A stretch of 64,000 nucleotides of DNA from Clostridiales bacterium. GTDB lineage: Bacteria; Bacillota; Clostridia; Saccharofermentanales; Saccharofermentanaceae. The stretch is taken from assembly GCA_017513085.1 (NCBI GenBank), contig JAFWDK010000016.1, positions 60,766 through 124,765 of the forward strand, in the 5' to 3' direction. Numbering within the stretch: position 1 is the stretch's first letter; every line of letters starts with the position of its first letter. This document shows positions 1 through 8,857 of this stretch, piece after piece. Below the pieces are notes generated by a model. The model was given only the letters and a program-made list of their open reading frames with translations, ran no database searches and had not been told where the DNA came from. Made by a program: the position numbers and the translations under genes.

Positions 1-536
1 AAATCATCCGTAGCTTCGCCGGCGACCCGATCCTGGCGCACCGCGAAGGCTGCAAGTTCCTGGATTCTTTCTACAAAGTCAGCATCCCGGAAAAGGCCGA
101 CATCGTTGTCGTTTCCGCGGGCGGTTTCCCGAAGGATATCAATATGTATCAGGCGCAAAAAGCACTGGACAATGCGAAGCATGCGGTCAAGGAGGGCGGT
201 ATCATCGTCTGGATCGCGTCCTGTAAGGAAGGTCTGGGCGAGCATCACTTTGAGCAGTGGCTCACCGGTCACGAGAAGAGTTCCGATATGATCACGCATA
301 TCAAGACTGACTTCGTCCTCGGCGGACACAAGGCTGCAGCTATCGCGATGGTACTGGAAAAGGCCCGTATCTTCTTTGTTTCCGACCTCGAACACGACTT
401 CGTCAAGCGAGTCTTCTTAGAGCCGTATTCCGACATTCAGACCGCAATCGATGCCGCGATTGAAGCTAAAGGAAAAGATGCCAAGATCGTCGTAATGCCT
501 TATGGCGGATCGACACTTCCGAAGGTTGCCGAGTAA
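1..536 (+). CDS. larA: LarA-family nickel-dependent racemase, C-terminal part (5' truncated)
   Basis: The reading frame is open from base 3 and runs off the left edge, so only about 177 C-terminal residues are visible. They resemble the C-terminal domain of LarA-type lactate racemases (formerly DUF2088), including the stretch DIVVVSAGGFPKDINMYQA and a following segment with GGIIVWIASCKEGLG. LarA enzymes interconvert D- and L-lactate or related 2-hydroxyacids in the cytosol using a nickel-pincer cofactor. The N-terminal half with the cofactor-binding lysine and histidines is outside the window, so substrate and activity cannot be judged. A strong hairpin terminator follows about 40 bases after the stop. 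Confidence 0.8.
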   Translation, partial: IIRSFAGDPILAHREGCKFLDSFYKVSIPEKADIVVVSAGGFPKDINMYQAQKALDNAKHAVKEGGIIVWIASCKEGLGEHHFEQWLTGHEKSSDMITHIKTDFVLGGHKAAAIAMVLEKARIFFVSDLEHDFVKRVFLEPYSDIQTAIDAAIEAKGKDAKIVVMPYGGSTLPKVAE

Positions 537-576
537 AATACCGCATCCATTGATCAGGTAAAACAACAATTAACGA

Positions 577-610
577 AAGAGGACGTCTGTTAGAAGGCGT
601 CCTCTTTTTC
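577..610 (+). terminator. Rho-independent terminator after larA
   Basis: A 9-bp stem (AAGAGGACG at 577-585 pairing with CGTCCTCTT at 598-606) with a 12-base loop is followed by a T run. It lies between the convergent larA and phosphoesterase genes and may act in both directions. Confidence 0.85.
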
Positions 611-611
611 T

Positions 612-1100
612 TTATACTAGTTTCAGTTTTACGTCTACCGACTCGTCATCGCCGATGGTCAATATCGCGTAGCCGCCGCGCCTCAGTGCGCCTCCGTTAA
701 TAAACCGGATCCCCTCTTCCGTCTCGTCCACGGCACAGTGAGTATGCCCGTACACCACGATGTCGCAGTGCTTTTCGCGCGCGGTAACGGCAAGGAGCGA
801 ATAGCTCGGGCCATGAAAAAGATGCCCATGCGTAAGGAATACCCGATGTGTTTCCGAGATCGGGAAAGCCAGGACCGGTGGCAATTGCGAAGCGGTATGA
901 GTATAAATATCGCAGTTTCCGCAAACCATATACAATTCAAATTTATGGTTTTCTTTGCGTATCACATCCTCGACCTCATGCGTCTCCATCTGAAGATCGC
1001 CGGCAATGATAACGCCATCCAGCGGAGATTCCTGCATGACCACATAGCGTAGGTTTTCTTCCCGTCCGTGTATATCCGAACAAATCAGATATTTCTTCAT
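612..1100 (-). CDS. YfcE/MJ0936-type metallophosphoesterase
   Basis: The 162-residue protein carries the full set of metallophosphoesterase motifs: D9-x-H11, GD at 34-35, GNCD with N62, HGH at 91-93 and GHTH with H119 and H121. This matches the small YfcE/MJ0936 group, which hydrolyses phosphodiesters with two metal ions. The start at 1100 is preferred because a GAGGTG sequence lies about 8 bases upstream and the first residues (MKKYLICSDIHG) match the family. Translation in this frame could continue upstream, but that would overlap the preceding gene. It follows the radical SAM gene by about ten bases and is probably co-transcribed with it. Its natural substrate is unknown. Confidence 0.85.
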   Translation of the reverse strand: MKKYLICSDIHGREENLRYVVMQESPLDGVIIAGDLQMETHEVEDVIRKENHKFELYMVCGNCDIYTHTASQLPPVLAFPISETHRVFLTHGHLFHGPSYSLLAVTAREKHCDIVVYGHTHCAVDETEEGIRFINGGALRRGGYAILTIGDDESVDVKLKLV

Positions 1101-1110
1101 AGGATACACC

Positions 1111-2205
1111 TCACTCCTTATACATACGCTCCATAAATCGCGGATTCTCAGCTGAAAGAAGGTTTTGAGCCGCCTGATCCGCAAGTTCGATAGTCAACTT
1201 CTCATATTCACACTGCAACGCGGAAACCAAAGACATTGAACCTGTATGTCCATGATTCGCGCAGGCACACATATGGCGGCAACGCGGGCGAAGCACGCAC
1301 TCCGAGCAGTTTTTTTCTTCGATACGCTGCGATTCCAAAGAAGAAAGCTTCTTCTCATCAATGCCTGTTTCCAGGTCACCGACCAGGAAATCATCCCTAC
1401 CGATAAAATGCGTGCACGGATAAAACTTTCCGTCCACATCCACCATCATCTTATGTCCGCCGAAATGGCAAAGGCGGTTATCCGCGTCTCTTCCACGGAT
1501 ATAATTTCTGATCTTGTTTTCGAAAGGAAGAAACCGGAAAATATCATCTCCCCGATTCCATTTCTCATATAGTTTCTCCACTTTTTCCAGTTCCCGCCTA
1601 AGGACAGAAAACCTCTCCTCGGTCCAATCAACACGTTCTCCATGAGCCGGAACCAGGCTTACCGAGCGCACACCCTTTTCCCTGAAGAAGCAAATAGAAT
1701 CCGCAATCTTATCCGCATGATCCGGATGCACCGTCATCATAATGATCGTTTCCGGGAAAACACGGAGCAACATCTCCAGTTTTCTGTCGACCACTTCGGA
1801 AGTAGTCCTTCCGCCACGGTCAACACGAGAAAGATCCTGCGCCAATCCATCGTGTGAAAGTGCCAGCAGGATATGATTCTTCTTGGCAAAAGCAAGAAAC
1901 TCTTCGTCCAGCAAGAGTCCATTGGTCGTGATCTCGAAGGTGACTTTCATACCGGAGATCGTTCGTGTTTTCTGCTGTGCGTACTGAACCAGAAACTCGA
2001 TCTCTTTCCGGGCCAGAAGCGGTTCTCCTCCATAAAAGGATATCTGCGCGCTTCCTGTCAACAAGTTATCGATGGCCCGCATCGCTGTTTCTATTGGCAT
2101 ATACTTGTCCTCATGTTTCTGAAGACAATACCTGCAATCAAAATTACACTGGTGAGTCATCACCAGTGTAAGTCTTTGCATCTTCATAGATCCTTGATCC
2201 TTCAT
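1111..2205 (-). CDS. Radical SAM/SPASM peptide-maturase-like enzyme
   Basis: The 364-residue protein has the radical SAM CX3CX2C motif at C20, C24 and C27. The C-terminal SPASM domain matches the consensus closely: CX12GX4C (the CHFGGH...FYPC segment), then CX2CX5CX3C (CSEC...C...C) and a final isolated Cys (LQC). These would bind one SAM-cleaving and two auxiliary 4Fe-4S clusters, the set used by enzymes that modify ribosomal peptides or sulfatases. The start at 2205 is chosen because GAAAAGGAAA precedes it by about 7 bases. A longer form starting at 2265 would overlap the upstream gene. The immediate upstream neighbour is a small Cys-containing peptide, so peptide maturation is the likeliest role (inference). 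Confidence 0.85.
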   Translation of the reverse strand: MKDQGSMKMQRLTLVMTHQCNFDCRYCLQKHEDKYMPIETAMRAIDNLLTGSAQISFYGGEPLLARKEIEFLVQYAQQKTRTISGMKVTFEITTNGLLLDEEFLAFAKKNHILLALSHDGLAQDLSRVDRGGRTTSEVVDRKLEMLLRVFPETIIMMTVHPDHADKIADSICFFREKGVRSVSLVPAHGERVDWTEERFSVLRRELEKVEKLYEKWNRGDDIFRFLPFENKIRNYIRGRDADNRLCHFGGHKMMVDVDGKFYPCTHFIGRDDFLVGDLETGIDEKKLSSLESQRIEEKNCSECVLRPRCRHMCACANHGHTGSMSLVSALQCEYEKLTIELADQAAQNLLSAENPRFMERMYKE

Positions 2206-2236
2206 TCGTATTTCCTTTTCCGTACCTGCAGACAGC

Positions 2237-2638
2237 TTATGAATCTGTCGTATCGTCTGACTCACATGTCTCGCAAGGAATTTCGCCTTCGATCATGCAA
2301 TCGTCTGACGGTTCGGTCTCGATCGTTTCTTCGCCCATCAAGACTTCTGTTTCATCTGTCGGCTCAGTCGTAATTTGAACAACATCGCCATCAATCACCA
2401 TTTCTGTTGTTTCAAAACCGCCGAAATCCAATCCGTTCGCCATTCCACCCAAAAATCCCTTTGTTCTGCCGTTTCCTTCCGAAGTTTTGTCACCACATCC
2501 CGTAGCCAGTGACATGGTCGCTGCCAGAGCAGTAACGGCAGCAATCTTTGTTACCGCTGACACCTTGGAAAAATGCTTGACCTGTTCCAATGTCGGATAT
2601 CCGGGATTCACATTGTTTTTGATCGGCGACTGTTTCAT
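2237..2638 (-). CDS. Small lipoprotein-like peptide, candidate radical SAM substrate
   Basis: I do not recognise a named family. The 133-residue product has a polar N-terminal stretch of about 23 residues (including YPTLEQVKHF), a hydrophobic segment at about 27-46 ending in a lipobox-like SLATGC (C48), a Gly-rich stretch (GFLGGMANGLDFGGF) and a very acidic Thr/Asp/Glu-rich tail. The tail carries three Cys (C114, C122, C125) close to the C-terminus. An AGGAGG ribosome-binding site precedes the ATG, and an ECF-type promoter lies about 30 bases upstream of the start. The radical SAM/SPASM gene begins 31 bases downstream. It could be an ordinary lipoprotein or the precursor of a modified, exported peptide; the second is inference from context. 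Confidence 0.65.
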   Translation of the reverse strand: MKQSPIKNNVNPGYPTLEQVKHFSKVSAVTKIAAVTALAATMSLATGCGDKTSEGNGRTKGFLGGMANGLDFGGFETTEMVIDGDVVQITTEPTDETEVLMGEETIETEPSDDCMIEGEIPCETCESDDTTDS

Positions 2639-2663
2639 ATTCTTGTCCTCCTGATTTCTCTTT

Positions 2664-2703
2664 CATATATTAGACGAGAAAAAAGAGTGTTTTGTTGCAA
2701 AAA
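2664..2703 (-). promoter_or_regulatory. ECF-type promoter for the peptide/radical SAM operon
   Basis: Read on the minus strand, TTTTGCAACAAAA is followed by CTCGTCTAATATATG, with TGCAAC (2699-2694) and CGTC (2676-2673) separated by exactly 17 bases. The AAC core and the CGTC box resemble promoters of extracytoplasmic-function sigma factors. The same arrangement recurs at 14810-14836, 41309-41335 and 58912-58938. Confidence 0.65.
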
Positions 2704-2807
2704 AAGTAAAAAGGATCCAAACTTTTCTTTTGTAATATTATAACGCCAAAGCACTTCAGAATAAACTGCCTGTTCTTTTCAGGGAAAGGCCGGAAGGATA
2801 CCCGGGC

Positions 2808-3563
2808 TCAGTGTTTCGATTTTATCTGTATCGCCGTACCGGCGCCGATCAGTGCCGCCCATATGAAAAAGGACACCCAGACATTTTCGCACCCTTGCTT
2901 CACAACCGGATCCAGGAAGGACGGGAGTTTCTCCCACGAATACAGAAGTCCTGCCGTCGTCACGAAAGCATCGCGGATAATGTCCGCGCCGATTACGGCA
3001 GTGATCACTTTAATGGCCGGCTCCTGAAGTATGCAGATCAGAATGCCCACCAGGATACCGATCACCGCAGCGATCAGGCAGATCGCTAAGAATTTCTCCC
3101 ACTCGGTATTGCCCGGAATATAGGACATCAAAGACGAGATCTGTTTATCCGAGATCAGACTCTGACTGGCTTCCGAAGCCTCTGTCAGTTTCGCCACGGA
3201 GTTCGGGGAAAAGGTAATGAAAAGATTCAAGTTTGCCTGCGTCTTCACAATATACAGAACAAACACTTTCATGATCGTATACCAGGTGAAAAAGAAAGAA
3301 ACAAAGAACAGTGCTTTTTTATAGATCGCATAAGAAAGAAGCCCTAGAAGCACGCCCAGAACGATAGGGAAAGCCATACTCCAGATCTCTTGAAACTCTT
3401 TCGGGATCTTCTCGAGAAGAAAGGCCGTGTCCAGAATATTGCCCAACTGGATACCCATAAAGAATCCGGCAACGGCCATAGAAAACCGGAAGAGCCGAAA
3501 CCCCAGAAAGCAAAGCAGTATGCCCAGTATGAAAGCGGCGATCAATAAGAGATTGTCGATCAC
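2808..3563 (-). CDS. Polytopic membrane protein, TMEM198/DUF4203-like
   Basis: The 251-residue protein is almost entirely hydrophobic, with about seven or eight predicted membrane segments. The opening Gly-rich pattern (FILGILLCFLGFRLFRF followed by AGFFMGIQLG) is typical of TMEM198/DUF4203-type proteins, whose function in bacteria is not established. A loop of about 40 polar residues lies near the middle (about residues 112-150). It is transcribed alone from a promoter just upstream that includes a TATAAT on the minus strand near 3598-3603, and GGGAGG precedes the ATG. Family assignment is by pattern only. Confidence 0.6.
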   Translation of the reverse strand: MIDNLLLIAAFILGILLCFLGFRLFRFSMAVAGFFMGIQLGNILDTAFLLEKIPKEFQEIWSMAFPIVLGVLLGLLSYAIYKKALFFVSFFFTWYTIMKVFVLYIVKTQANLNLFITFSPNSVAKLTEASEASQSLISDKQISSLMSYIPGNTEWEKFLAICLIAAVIGILVGILICILQEPAIKVITAVIGADIIRDAFVTTAGLLYSWEKLPSFLDPVVKQGCENVWVSFFIWAALIGAGTAIQIKSKH

Positions 3564-3744
3564 GTGCGCCTATCCTCCCAATTCTATTGTTGACTTTTAT
3601 TATAGTATGCGTTCCTTTTTCCAAATGTAACAAAACGTTTTCAATTGCCCGACACTTTTACTTAAAATTGCCTTGCGATTATCGTTTGACTTTGCGAAAA
3701 TAGATACAGTACTTCGATTTTAAGAAGATTGGGAGGTTTGAATT

Positions 3745-5574
3745 ATGCTTTACGATAACAAGATCTGGGTAGGCGGCACCACAAATAAGTGCTTTATTGA
3801 GCCATCTAAGGCAAATCGTCATGGTCTCATTGCCGGTGCGACCGGTACAGGCAAATCCGTGACGCTCAAAGTCCTGGCTGAGAGTTTCTCGGATATGGGG
3901 GTTCCTGTTTTTCTGGCAGATGTAAAAGGTGATATGTCCGGTATCTGCTGCCCTGGTGTTTCCAATGATAATATGACGTCACGCATCGCGAAATTCGGAA
4001 TCGAGAATTTCGAATATAAAGCATATCCGACCGCTTTCTATGACGTTTTCGGACAGTTGGGCATCCCGCTTCGCACCACTGTTTCAGAACTTGGTCCGAT
4101 CCTTCTCGGACGTATGCTTGGTCTTTCTGATGTGCAGCGCGCCGTGATGTCCATGGTATTCCGTATTGCTGACGATCAGCAGCTCCTGCTCTATGATCTC
4201 AAGGACCTTCGTCTCCTTCTGACATATATCGGTGATCACGCCAGTGAGTACAAGCTCACATACGGCAATATCTCTACTGCTACCATCGGTGCCATCCAGA
4301 GAAATCTGGCTCTGCTTTCCGATGAGGGTGCAGAAGCGTTCTTCCAGGAACCGGCCTTCGATATTATGGACTTTGTAAAGACAGATATTAACGGACGCGG
4401 CATGATCAACGTTCTCAACGCGACCCAGTTGTTCAACAAGCCTCTTCTCTACTCGACATTTATGCTGTGGCTCTTGAGCGAGCTTTATGAGAATATGCCG
4501 GAAGTCGGTGATCTGGACAAGCCGAAGATGGTATTCTTCTTCGATGAGGCCCATCTGCTCTTTAATGAAGCACCTGCTTTCCTGATCGAAAAGGTCGACC
4601 AGATCGTTCGTCTGATCCGTTCCAAGGGCATCGGCATTTACTTTATCTCCCAGAGCCCAAGCGATATTCCGGATTCGATCCTTGCCCAGCTTCAGAACCG
4701 TATTCAGCATGCACTTCGTGCCTATACACCTGCTGAGCAGAAGAAACTTAAAGCCGCTGCAGAGTCTTTCCGTGCCAACCCTGGTTTCGACACAGAAGCT
4801 GCGCTCTCCGAGCTGGCTGTCGGCGAGGCACTCGTTTCTCTTCTGGATGCCAAGGGTACTCCGGGCATCGTAGAGCGTGCTTTCATTCTCCCGCCTCAGA
4901 GCTTCATCGGTTCTGCCGGAGATGAGAATATTCTGAAACTTACTCAGCTGAATCCGTTGTACGCGAAGTATAAAGATCCGGTCGATCCGGAATCCGCTTA
5001 TGAAATCCTGATGCGTAAATATGATCCGAATTATGGTGCACAGGCAGCACCTGTTGCTCCGGCCGCTGATTCCGTTTCGGCTTCCGGCGCACCGGTAGCC
5101 GTAGCACCTGTCTTTGACGCAGCGTCTGAAACTGCTCCTGCAGCAGCCCCTGTAGCTGCAGCGGCCGCCGCACCTGTAGCAGCAGCAACCACCGCACCTG
5201 CCGCCGTGGCAGCAGATGCCAAGGCAGCGGAGAAAGCACGTGCTGCAGAGATCCGCGATCAGCGTGAAGCAGACCGTCAGGAAGACCGTGAGCGCCGCAT
5301 CGAAGAAAGAGAGCGTGCTGCGGAGATCCGTGAACAGCGTGAAAGAGACCGCCAGGAAGACCGTGAGCGTCGTGAACTGGAGCGTCAGCAGAAGGCTGAA
5401 GAAAAAGCCCGCAAGGAAGCAGAGCGTGCAGAAGCCAAGGCAAAGGCCGAAGCTGAGCGTGCAAAGAAGAACAGTCCTGTAACCAAGATGGTCAACTCTG
5501 CCACTACCGCAGCAGGCCGTCAGATCGGTTCTTCCTTGATCCGTGGTATCTTCGGAAGCTTGCTGAAGAAGTAA
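3745..5574 (+). CDS. HerA-like ATPase (DUF853/YjgR type) with charged C-terminal tail
   Basis: The 609-residue cytosolic protein has a Walker A motif GATGTGKS at 31-38 and a Walker B motif FFFDEAH with D267/E268. This is the layout of YjgR/DUF853 HerA-related ATPases, which act as DNA-translocating or remodelling motors; its precise role is unknown. After about residue 430 it leaves the family core. An Ala/Pro/Val-rich linker (about 435-490) is followed by a long Arg/Glu/Asp/Gln-rich segment (about 490-575, repeats such as REQRERDRQEDRERRE), probably a single helix or coiled coil, and a short tail. GGGAGG precedes the ATG. It is monocistronic, with a terminator 26 bases after the stop. Confidence 0.85.
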   Translation: MLYDNKIWVGGTTNKCFIEPSKANRHGLIAGATGTGKSVTLKVLAESFSDMGVPVFLADVKGDMSGICCPGVSNDNMTSRIAKFGIENFEYKAYPTAFYDVFGQLGIPLRTTVSELGPILLGRMLGLSDVQRAVMSMVFRIADDQQLLLYDLKDLRLLLTYIGDHASEYKLTYGNISTATIGAIQRNLALLSDEGAEAFFQEPAFDIMDFVKTDINGRGMINVLNATQLFNKPLLYSTFMLWLLSELYENMPEVGDLDKPKMVFFFDEAHLLFNEAPAFLIEKVDQIVRLIRSKGIGIYFISQSPSDIPDSILAQLQNRIQHALRAYTPAEQKKLKAAAESFRANPGFDTEAALSELAVGEALVSLLDAKGTPGIVERAFILPPQSFIGSAGDENILKLTQLNPLYAKYKDPVDPESAYEILMRKYDPNYGAQAAPVAPAADSVSASGAPVAVAPVFDAASETAPAAAPVAAAAAAPVAAATTAPAAVAADAKAAEKARAAEIRDQREADRQEDRERRIEERERAAEIREQRERDRQEDRERRELERQQKAEEKARKEAERAEAKAKAEAERAKKNSPVTKMVNSATTAAGRQIGSSLIRGIFGSLLKK

Positions 5575-5599
5575 GATCTGAACAACAGTTAAAAACGAT

Positions 5600-5633
5600 A
5601 AGAGGAGTTGCACCATGCAGCTCCTCTTTTTAT
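5600..5633 (+). terminator. Rho-independent terminator after the HerA-like gene
   Basis: AAGAGGAG at 5600-5607 pairs with CTCCTCTT at 5621-5628, with extra TGC/GCA pairing inside and a T run after it. It sits between convergent genes. Confidence 0.85.
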
Positions 5634-5644
5634 TTCCGTCAGCA

Positions 5645-6097
5645 TTACCAGTACTGCGCAAGATCTCCGGTAAAATCCCACCCGAAGAAGACCAAGGCAA
5701 GATTGCGCAGAACGAAGAACCCGATCACGACAACTAAAATGCCCCACATCTCCCACTGATGCATGATCTTCCATTCTTTTTTCTTTGGGAAAAGCACATT
5801 ATGCCCAAGCGCCGACCAGATCCGCAAGACCAGCACCGCCGTATAGATCGGGATCGGATTGGAAAGAAGCGACGAGAGGATCTTTCCATGTAACAGATAT
5901 TGGATCGCACGGGTTCCGCCACATCCTGGGCAGTACAGATGAAATACTTTGGAAAACTCACATCTCCCTTCCTGAAAAGCAAGAGAATCCCTTTTCGGAT
6001 ATAACAACGCGAGGTACAAAAAAGCACCTGCAAGGATCACGGTAGTAATCACCAGTCCGATCTTCGGTGCTTTTTTCTTAGTATTCTGCGAATCCAT
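5645..6097 (-). CDS. DUF2752 membrane protein
   Basis: The 150-residue protein carries the diagnostic DUF2752 motif CPGCGGTRA, preceded by a first membrane segment (about 13-32) and followed by two more (about 83-100 and 118-138). Family function is unknown; members are small integral membrane proteins. It begins 6 bases after the stop of the zinc-ribbon protein at 6104, so the two form an operon and may work together at the membrane. Confidence 0.85.
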   Translation of the reverse strand: MDSQNTKKKAPKIGLVITTVILAGAFLYLALLYPKRDSLAFQEGRCEFSKVFHLYCPGCGGTRAIQYLLHGKILSSLLSNPIPIYTAVLVLRIWSALGHNVLFPKKKEWKIMHQWEMWGILVVVIGFFVLRNLALVFFGWDFTGDLAQYW

Positions 6098-6103
6098 CAG
6101 AAA

Positions 6104-6652
6104 TCAGAAGAAAATGCTGATGGCGCCGACGCCACAGGTAGAGACCATGCATATATAGTCCATCACGATCTGGAAGAAACAGGAGCAGATCCCCAAGATC
6201 CATCCGGCCATTCCTAAGGACTTCTTCGTACCATTATTGGCATGTCCGATAATACCCAGAATGATTGCCGCCAGACTTATGAGATAGAGTGGATCAAAAA
6301 AGAAACCTAAAACTCCGAAAACGAAAGCCAGAACGCAGACTGCCTCATAGTCGGGGCGTCCGGCATTGGCCATTCTCTGCGCATATTGCTGGCGGTCGTA
6401 ATCGTTATAAGGAATCCGGTTAGGCTGTTCGAATTGTTGCGAATGCGGACCTTGATTCGACGGAACAGGCAACGGTGCGACAGGCGGCTGGATCGGAGCC
6501 GGAGCAGGCTTCACTCCATTCGACTGGGTCGAAGTCGTATTCGTTGACGGAGTAGCCGGTGCCAGGATCGCACCTTGCAGATTATTCCCGCATCTCAAGC
6601 AGAACTGGGAACCTTCCGGGTTTTCCTGTTGGCAAAACTTGCAAACTGGCAT
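6104..6652 (-). CDS. Zinc-ribbon membrane protein (DUF4190-like)
   Basis: The 182-residue protein starts with a zinc ribbon (CKFCQQ ... CLRCG, residues 4-22), then a Pro/Gln/Asn-rich linker and at least three membrane segments. The pattern around FVFGVLGFFFDPLYLIS and AAIILGIIGH resembles DUF4190 domains. Such proteins put a cytosolic zinc ribbon on a small membrane anchor; the function is not known. It is first in a two-gene operon with the DUF2752 protein. GGAGGA lies upstream of the ATG. Confidence 0.75.
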   Translation of the reverse strand: MPVCKFCQQENPEGSQFCLRCGNNLQGAILAPATPSTNTTSTQSNGVKPAPAPIQPPVAPLPVPSNQGPHSQQFEQPNRIPYNDYDRQQYAQRMANAGRPDYEAVCVLAFVFGVLGFFFDPLYLISLAAIILGIIGHANNGTKKSLGMAGWILGICSCFFQIVMDYICMVSTCGVGAISIFF

Positions 6653-6723
6653 ATTCTCCTCCTTGCGCTTCGCGTATACACTTACGGACGTTTCCTTAGC
6701 GGATCCGATGCTCAGATCGTCTC

Positions 6724-8208
6724 TTATTTGTTGTAGAGTTTCTTCTTCATGTACTCCGGCTCACAAGTAATGTTGATGCCGAGCTTTCGGAATACATTCT
6801 CGTCCACGCTCGACAAGATCGTTGTCGAGTGCGCATCACTGTGGCGCAGATTATTGATCTGCTGCATCGCCAGTTCCGCTACCGGGTTCGTCGCCGCACT
6901 CATGGCCAGAGCGATCAAAACCTCATCGGTATGCAGTCTCGGGTTACGGTTACCCATATGGTTCACCTTCAGATCCTGGATCGGCTCGATAACATTTGGA
7001 GAAATCAACGGGATCTCGTGCTGGATACCGGCCAGTGCTTTGAGCGCATTAAGAAGTGCTGCAGCGGAAGCACCGAGTAATTCTGTATTCTTTCCGGTCA
7101 CGATCGTGCCGTCCGGAAGTTCCAGCGCGACCGCCGGACCGTGTGTAGATTCTGCTCGAACCATGGCTGCGCCGACGACGCGACGGTCATTGGTCTCGAT
7201 GCCGGATTTATTCATAAGAAGCTCGATCTTATTTACGTCACTGCCGTCGGAAAGGCCCTGGCGGACTGCGCACTTAGCCTGATAGTAACGGCGGATGATC
7301 TCCTGCTTGCTGGCCTCGCGGCATGCCTCATCGTCCTCGATCGCAAAACCTGCCATATTTACGCCCATGTCTGTAGGGCTCTTGTACGGGGACTCGCCGT
7401 AGATTTTCTCGAAGATCGCGTTCACGACCGGGAAGATCTCCACGTCACGGTTATAGTTGACCGTCGTTTCACCATACGCTTCAAGATGGAAAGGATCGAT
7501 CATGTTGACATCGGCGAGGTCTGCGGTTGCTGCTTCATAAGCAATATTGACCGGATGATTGAGCGGGATGCTCCAGATCGGGAAAGTCTCGAACTTCGCA
7601 TAGCCGGCCTTCACGCCACGGCGGTTCTCGTGATACAGCTGGGAAAGGCATGTCGCCATCTTTCCGGAACCCGGGCCCGGCGCCGTTACGACCACGAGGG
7701 AACGTGATGTCTCGATATATTCATTCTTGCCATAACCTTCGTCACTTACGATCAGCGGGACATTGGTCGGGTAACCGGCGATCGGGTAGTGCTTGTAGAC
7801 CTTGACACCCAGCTGTCTGAGACGCTTGCCGAAATGCTCGGCCAGAGGCTGGTTCGTATATTGTGTTATCGCTACGGATCCGACATAAAGCCCGATCTCG
7901 GTAAAAGCATCGATCAGGCGGAGCACTTCCTGATCGTAAGTGATGCCCAGATCACCACGGCGCTTATTCTTCTCGATCGCATCGGCATTGATTGCGATCA
8001 CGATCTCCACATCATCCTTAAGTTCAAGGAGCATCTTGACCTTACTATCCGGATGGAAGCCCGGAAGTACGCGAGAAGCATGGTAATCGTCAAAAAGCTT
8101 TCCGCCAAACTCAAGATACAGTTTTCCACCGAATTGACCGATACGGTCCCGGATCTTCTGCGACTGCATCTGCACATATTTATCGTTATTAAAGCCTACT
8201 TTAAACAT
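6724..8208 (-). CDS. DUF1846 family protein
   Basis: The 494-residue protein matches the DUF1846 family over its full usual length, beginning [13 protein letters not shown] and including [20 protein letters not shown] (a loop resembling a nucleotide-binding motif). Crystal structures exist for the family but I know of no proven function. The start at 8208 is chosen because the family begins there; an upstream extension of 29 residues would run over the promoter. GGGGCG lies upstream. It is divergently transcribed from dtd. Confidence 0.85.
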   Translation of the reverse strand: MFKVGFNNDKYVQMQSQKIRDRIGQFGGKLYLEFGGKLFDDYHASRVLPGFHPDSKVKMLLELKDDVEIVIAINADAIEKNKRRGDLGITYDQEVLRLIDAFTEIGLYVGSVAITQYTNQPLAEHFGKRLRQLGVKVYKHYPIAGYPTNVPLIVSDEGYGKNEYIETSRSLVVVTAPGPGSGKMATCLSQLYHENRRGVKAGYAKFETFPIWSIPLNHPVNIAYEAATADLADVNMIDPFHLEAYGETTVNYNRDVEIFPVVNAIFEKIYGESPYKSPTDMGVNMAGFAIEDDEACREASKQEIIRRYYQAKCAVRQGLSDGSDVNKIELLMNKSGIETNDRRVVGAAMVRAESTHGPAVALELPDGTIVTGKNTELLGASAAALLNALKALAGIQHEIPLISPNVIEPIQDLKVNHMGNRNPRLHTDEVLIALAMSAATNPVAELAMQQINNLRHSDAHSTTILSSVDENVFRKLGINITCEPEYMKKKLYNK

Positions 8209-8295
8209 ACATCTCACGCCCCTTGTCATAAAAGAAAAGAGCTTCTCGCGAATAATCTTGAGAAGCTCGTCAGCCTTTTTAACGGCTCTTTGCAA

Positions 8296-8323
8296 TTATA
8301 ACACATTTTGATATGCTGTCTAC
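8296..8323 (-). promoter_or_regulatory. SigA-type promoter for the DUF1846 gene
   Basis: On the minus strand TAGACA is followed after 16 bases by TATAAT (8301-8296). On the plus strand the same interval offers TTGCAA, 16 bases, TATGCT for dtd, so the two divergent promoters appear interleaved. Confidence 0.5.
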
Positions 8324-8354
8324 ATAACAAACCGTCAAAAAGGAGTACTTTTTT

Positions 8355-8822
8355 ATGCGTTTTCTGATTCAAAGAGTTACCTCTGCCAAAGTAGATGTCG
8401 AGGGTAAGACCGTGGGGTCCATAGATCGCGGATTTCTCGTATTTATAGGCGTTTGCGCCACTGACACCAAGGAGATTGCGCTGGCCATGGTCAAGAAACT
8501 CCTTGGACTTCGCATCTTCCGTGACGAGAACGACAAGACCAATCTGAGCCTGGCCGACGTCAACGGAAGTCTCCTTCTCATCTCCCAGTTCACACTCTAT
8601 GCAGACTGCCATCACGGCAACCGTCCCTCGTTTATCAACGCGAGCAAGCCCGACCTGGCTAATTCTCTTTATGAGTACATCATCGAGCTCTGCCGAAGCG
8701 AGGTACATACTGTGGAGACCGGCATCTTCGGTGCAGACATGGCCGTATCGATCGAAAACGAAGGACCGTTCACGATCTGGCTCGACAGCGAAGAGATTTT
8801 GCGTAAAAATTCTCGGAACTAG
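8355..8822 (+). CDS. dtd: D-aminoacyl-tRNA deacylase
   Basis: The 155-residue protein is full length for Dtd, which releases D-amino acids (and glycine mischarged on tRNA-Ala) from tRNA in the cytosol. It begins MRFLIQRVTSAKVDV and contains the signature motif SQFTLYAD (canonical SQFTL) and the C-terminal ENEGPFT element corresponding to the NxGPxT motif that forms the chirality-checking pocket. Val is usual before the Thr; here it is Phe. AAAGGAG precedes the ATG. It converges on the GT-C-like gene with no clear terminator between them. Confidence 0.95.
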   Translation: MRFLIQRVTSAKVDVEGKTVGSIDRGFLVFIGVCATDTKEIALAMVKKLLGLRIFRDENDKTNLSLADVNGSLLLISQFTLYADCHHGNRPSFINASKPDLANSLYEYIIELCRSEVHTVETGIFGADMAVSIENEGPFTIWLDSEEILRKNSRN

Positions 8823-8857
8823 GTTCTCTGGCTTCGTCCTGCGGAAGCGCTTCTTTC

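Noticed and set aside
1101..1184. Longer N-terminus for the phosphoesterase reaching 1184
   Set aside because: The extra residues overlap the radical SAM gene and precede the true family start MKKYLICSDIHG.
2206..2265. Longer start for the radical SAM gene at 2265
   Set aside because: It would overlap the upstream gene by 29 bases, lacks a ribosome-binding site, and the added residues do not match the family.
3626..3653. Possible ECF promoter TGTAAC ... CGAC before the HerA-like gene
   Set aside because: The spacer is 18 rather than 17, the -10 differs from the other sites and it lies nearly 100 bases before the gene.
4084..5700. A 538-codon minus-strand frame opposite the HerA-like gene, rich in Cys and Leu
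   Set aside because: It is an antisense shadow of the Ala/Arg/Glu-rich tail, with no start context and no homology.
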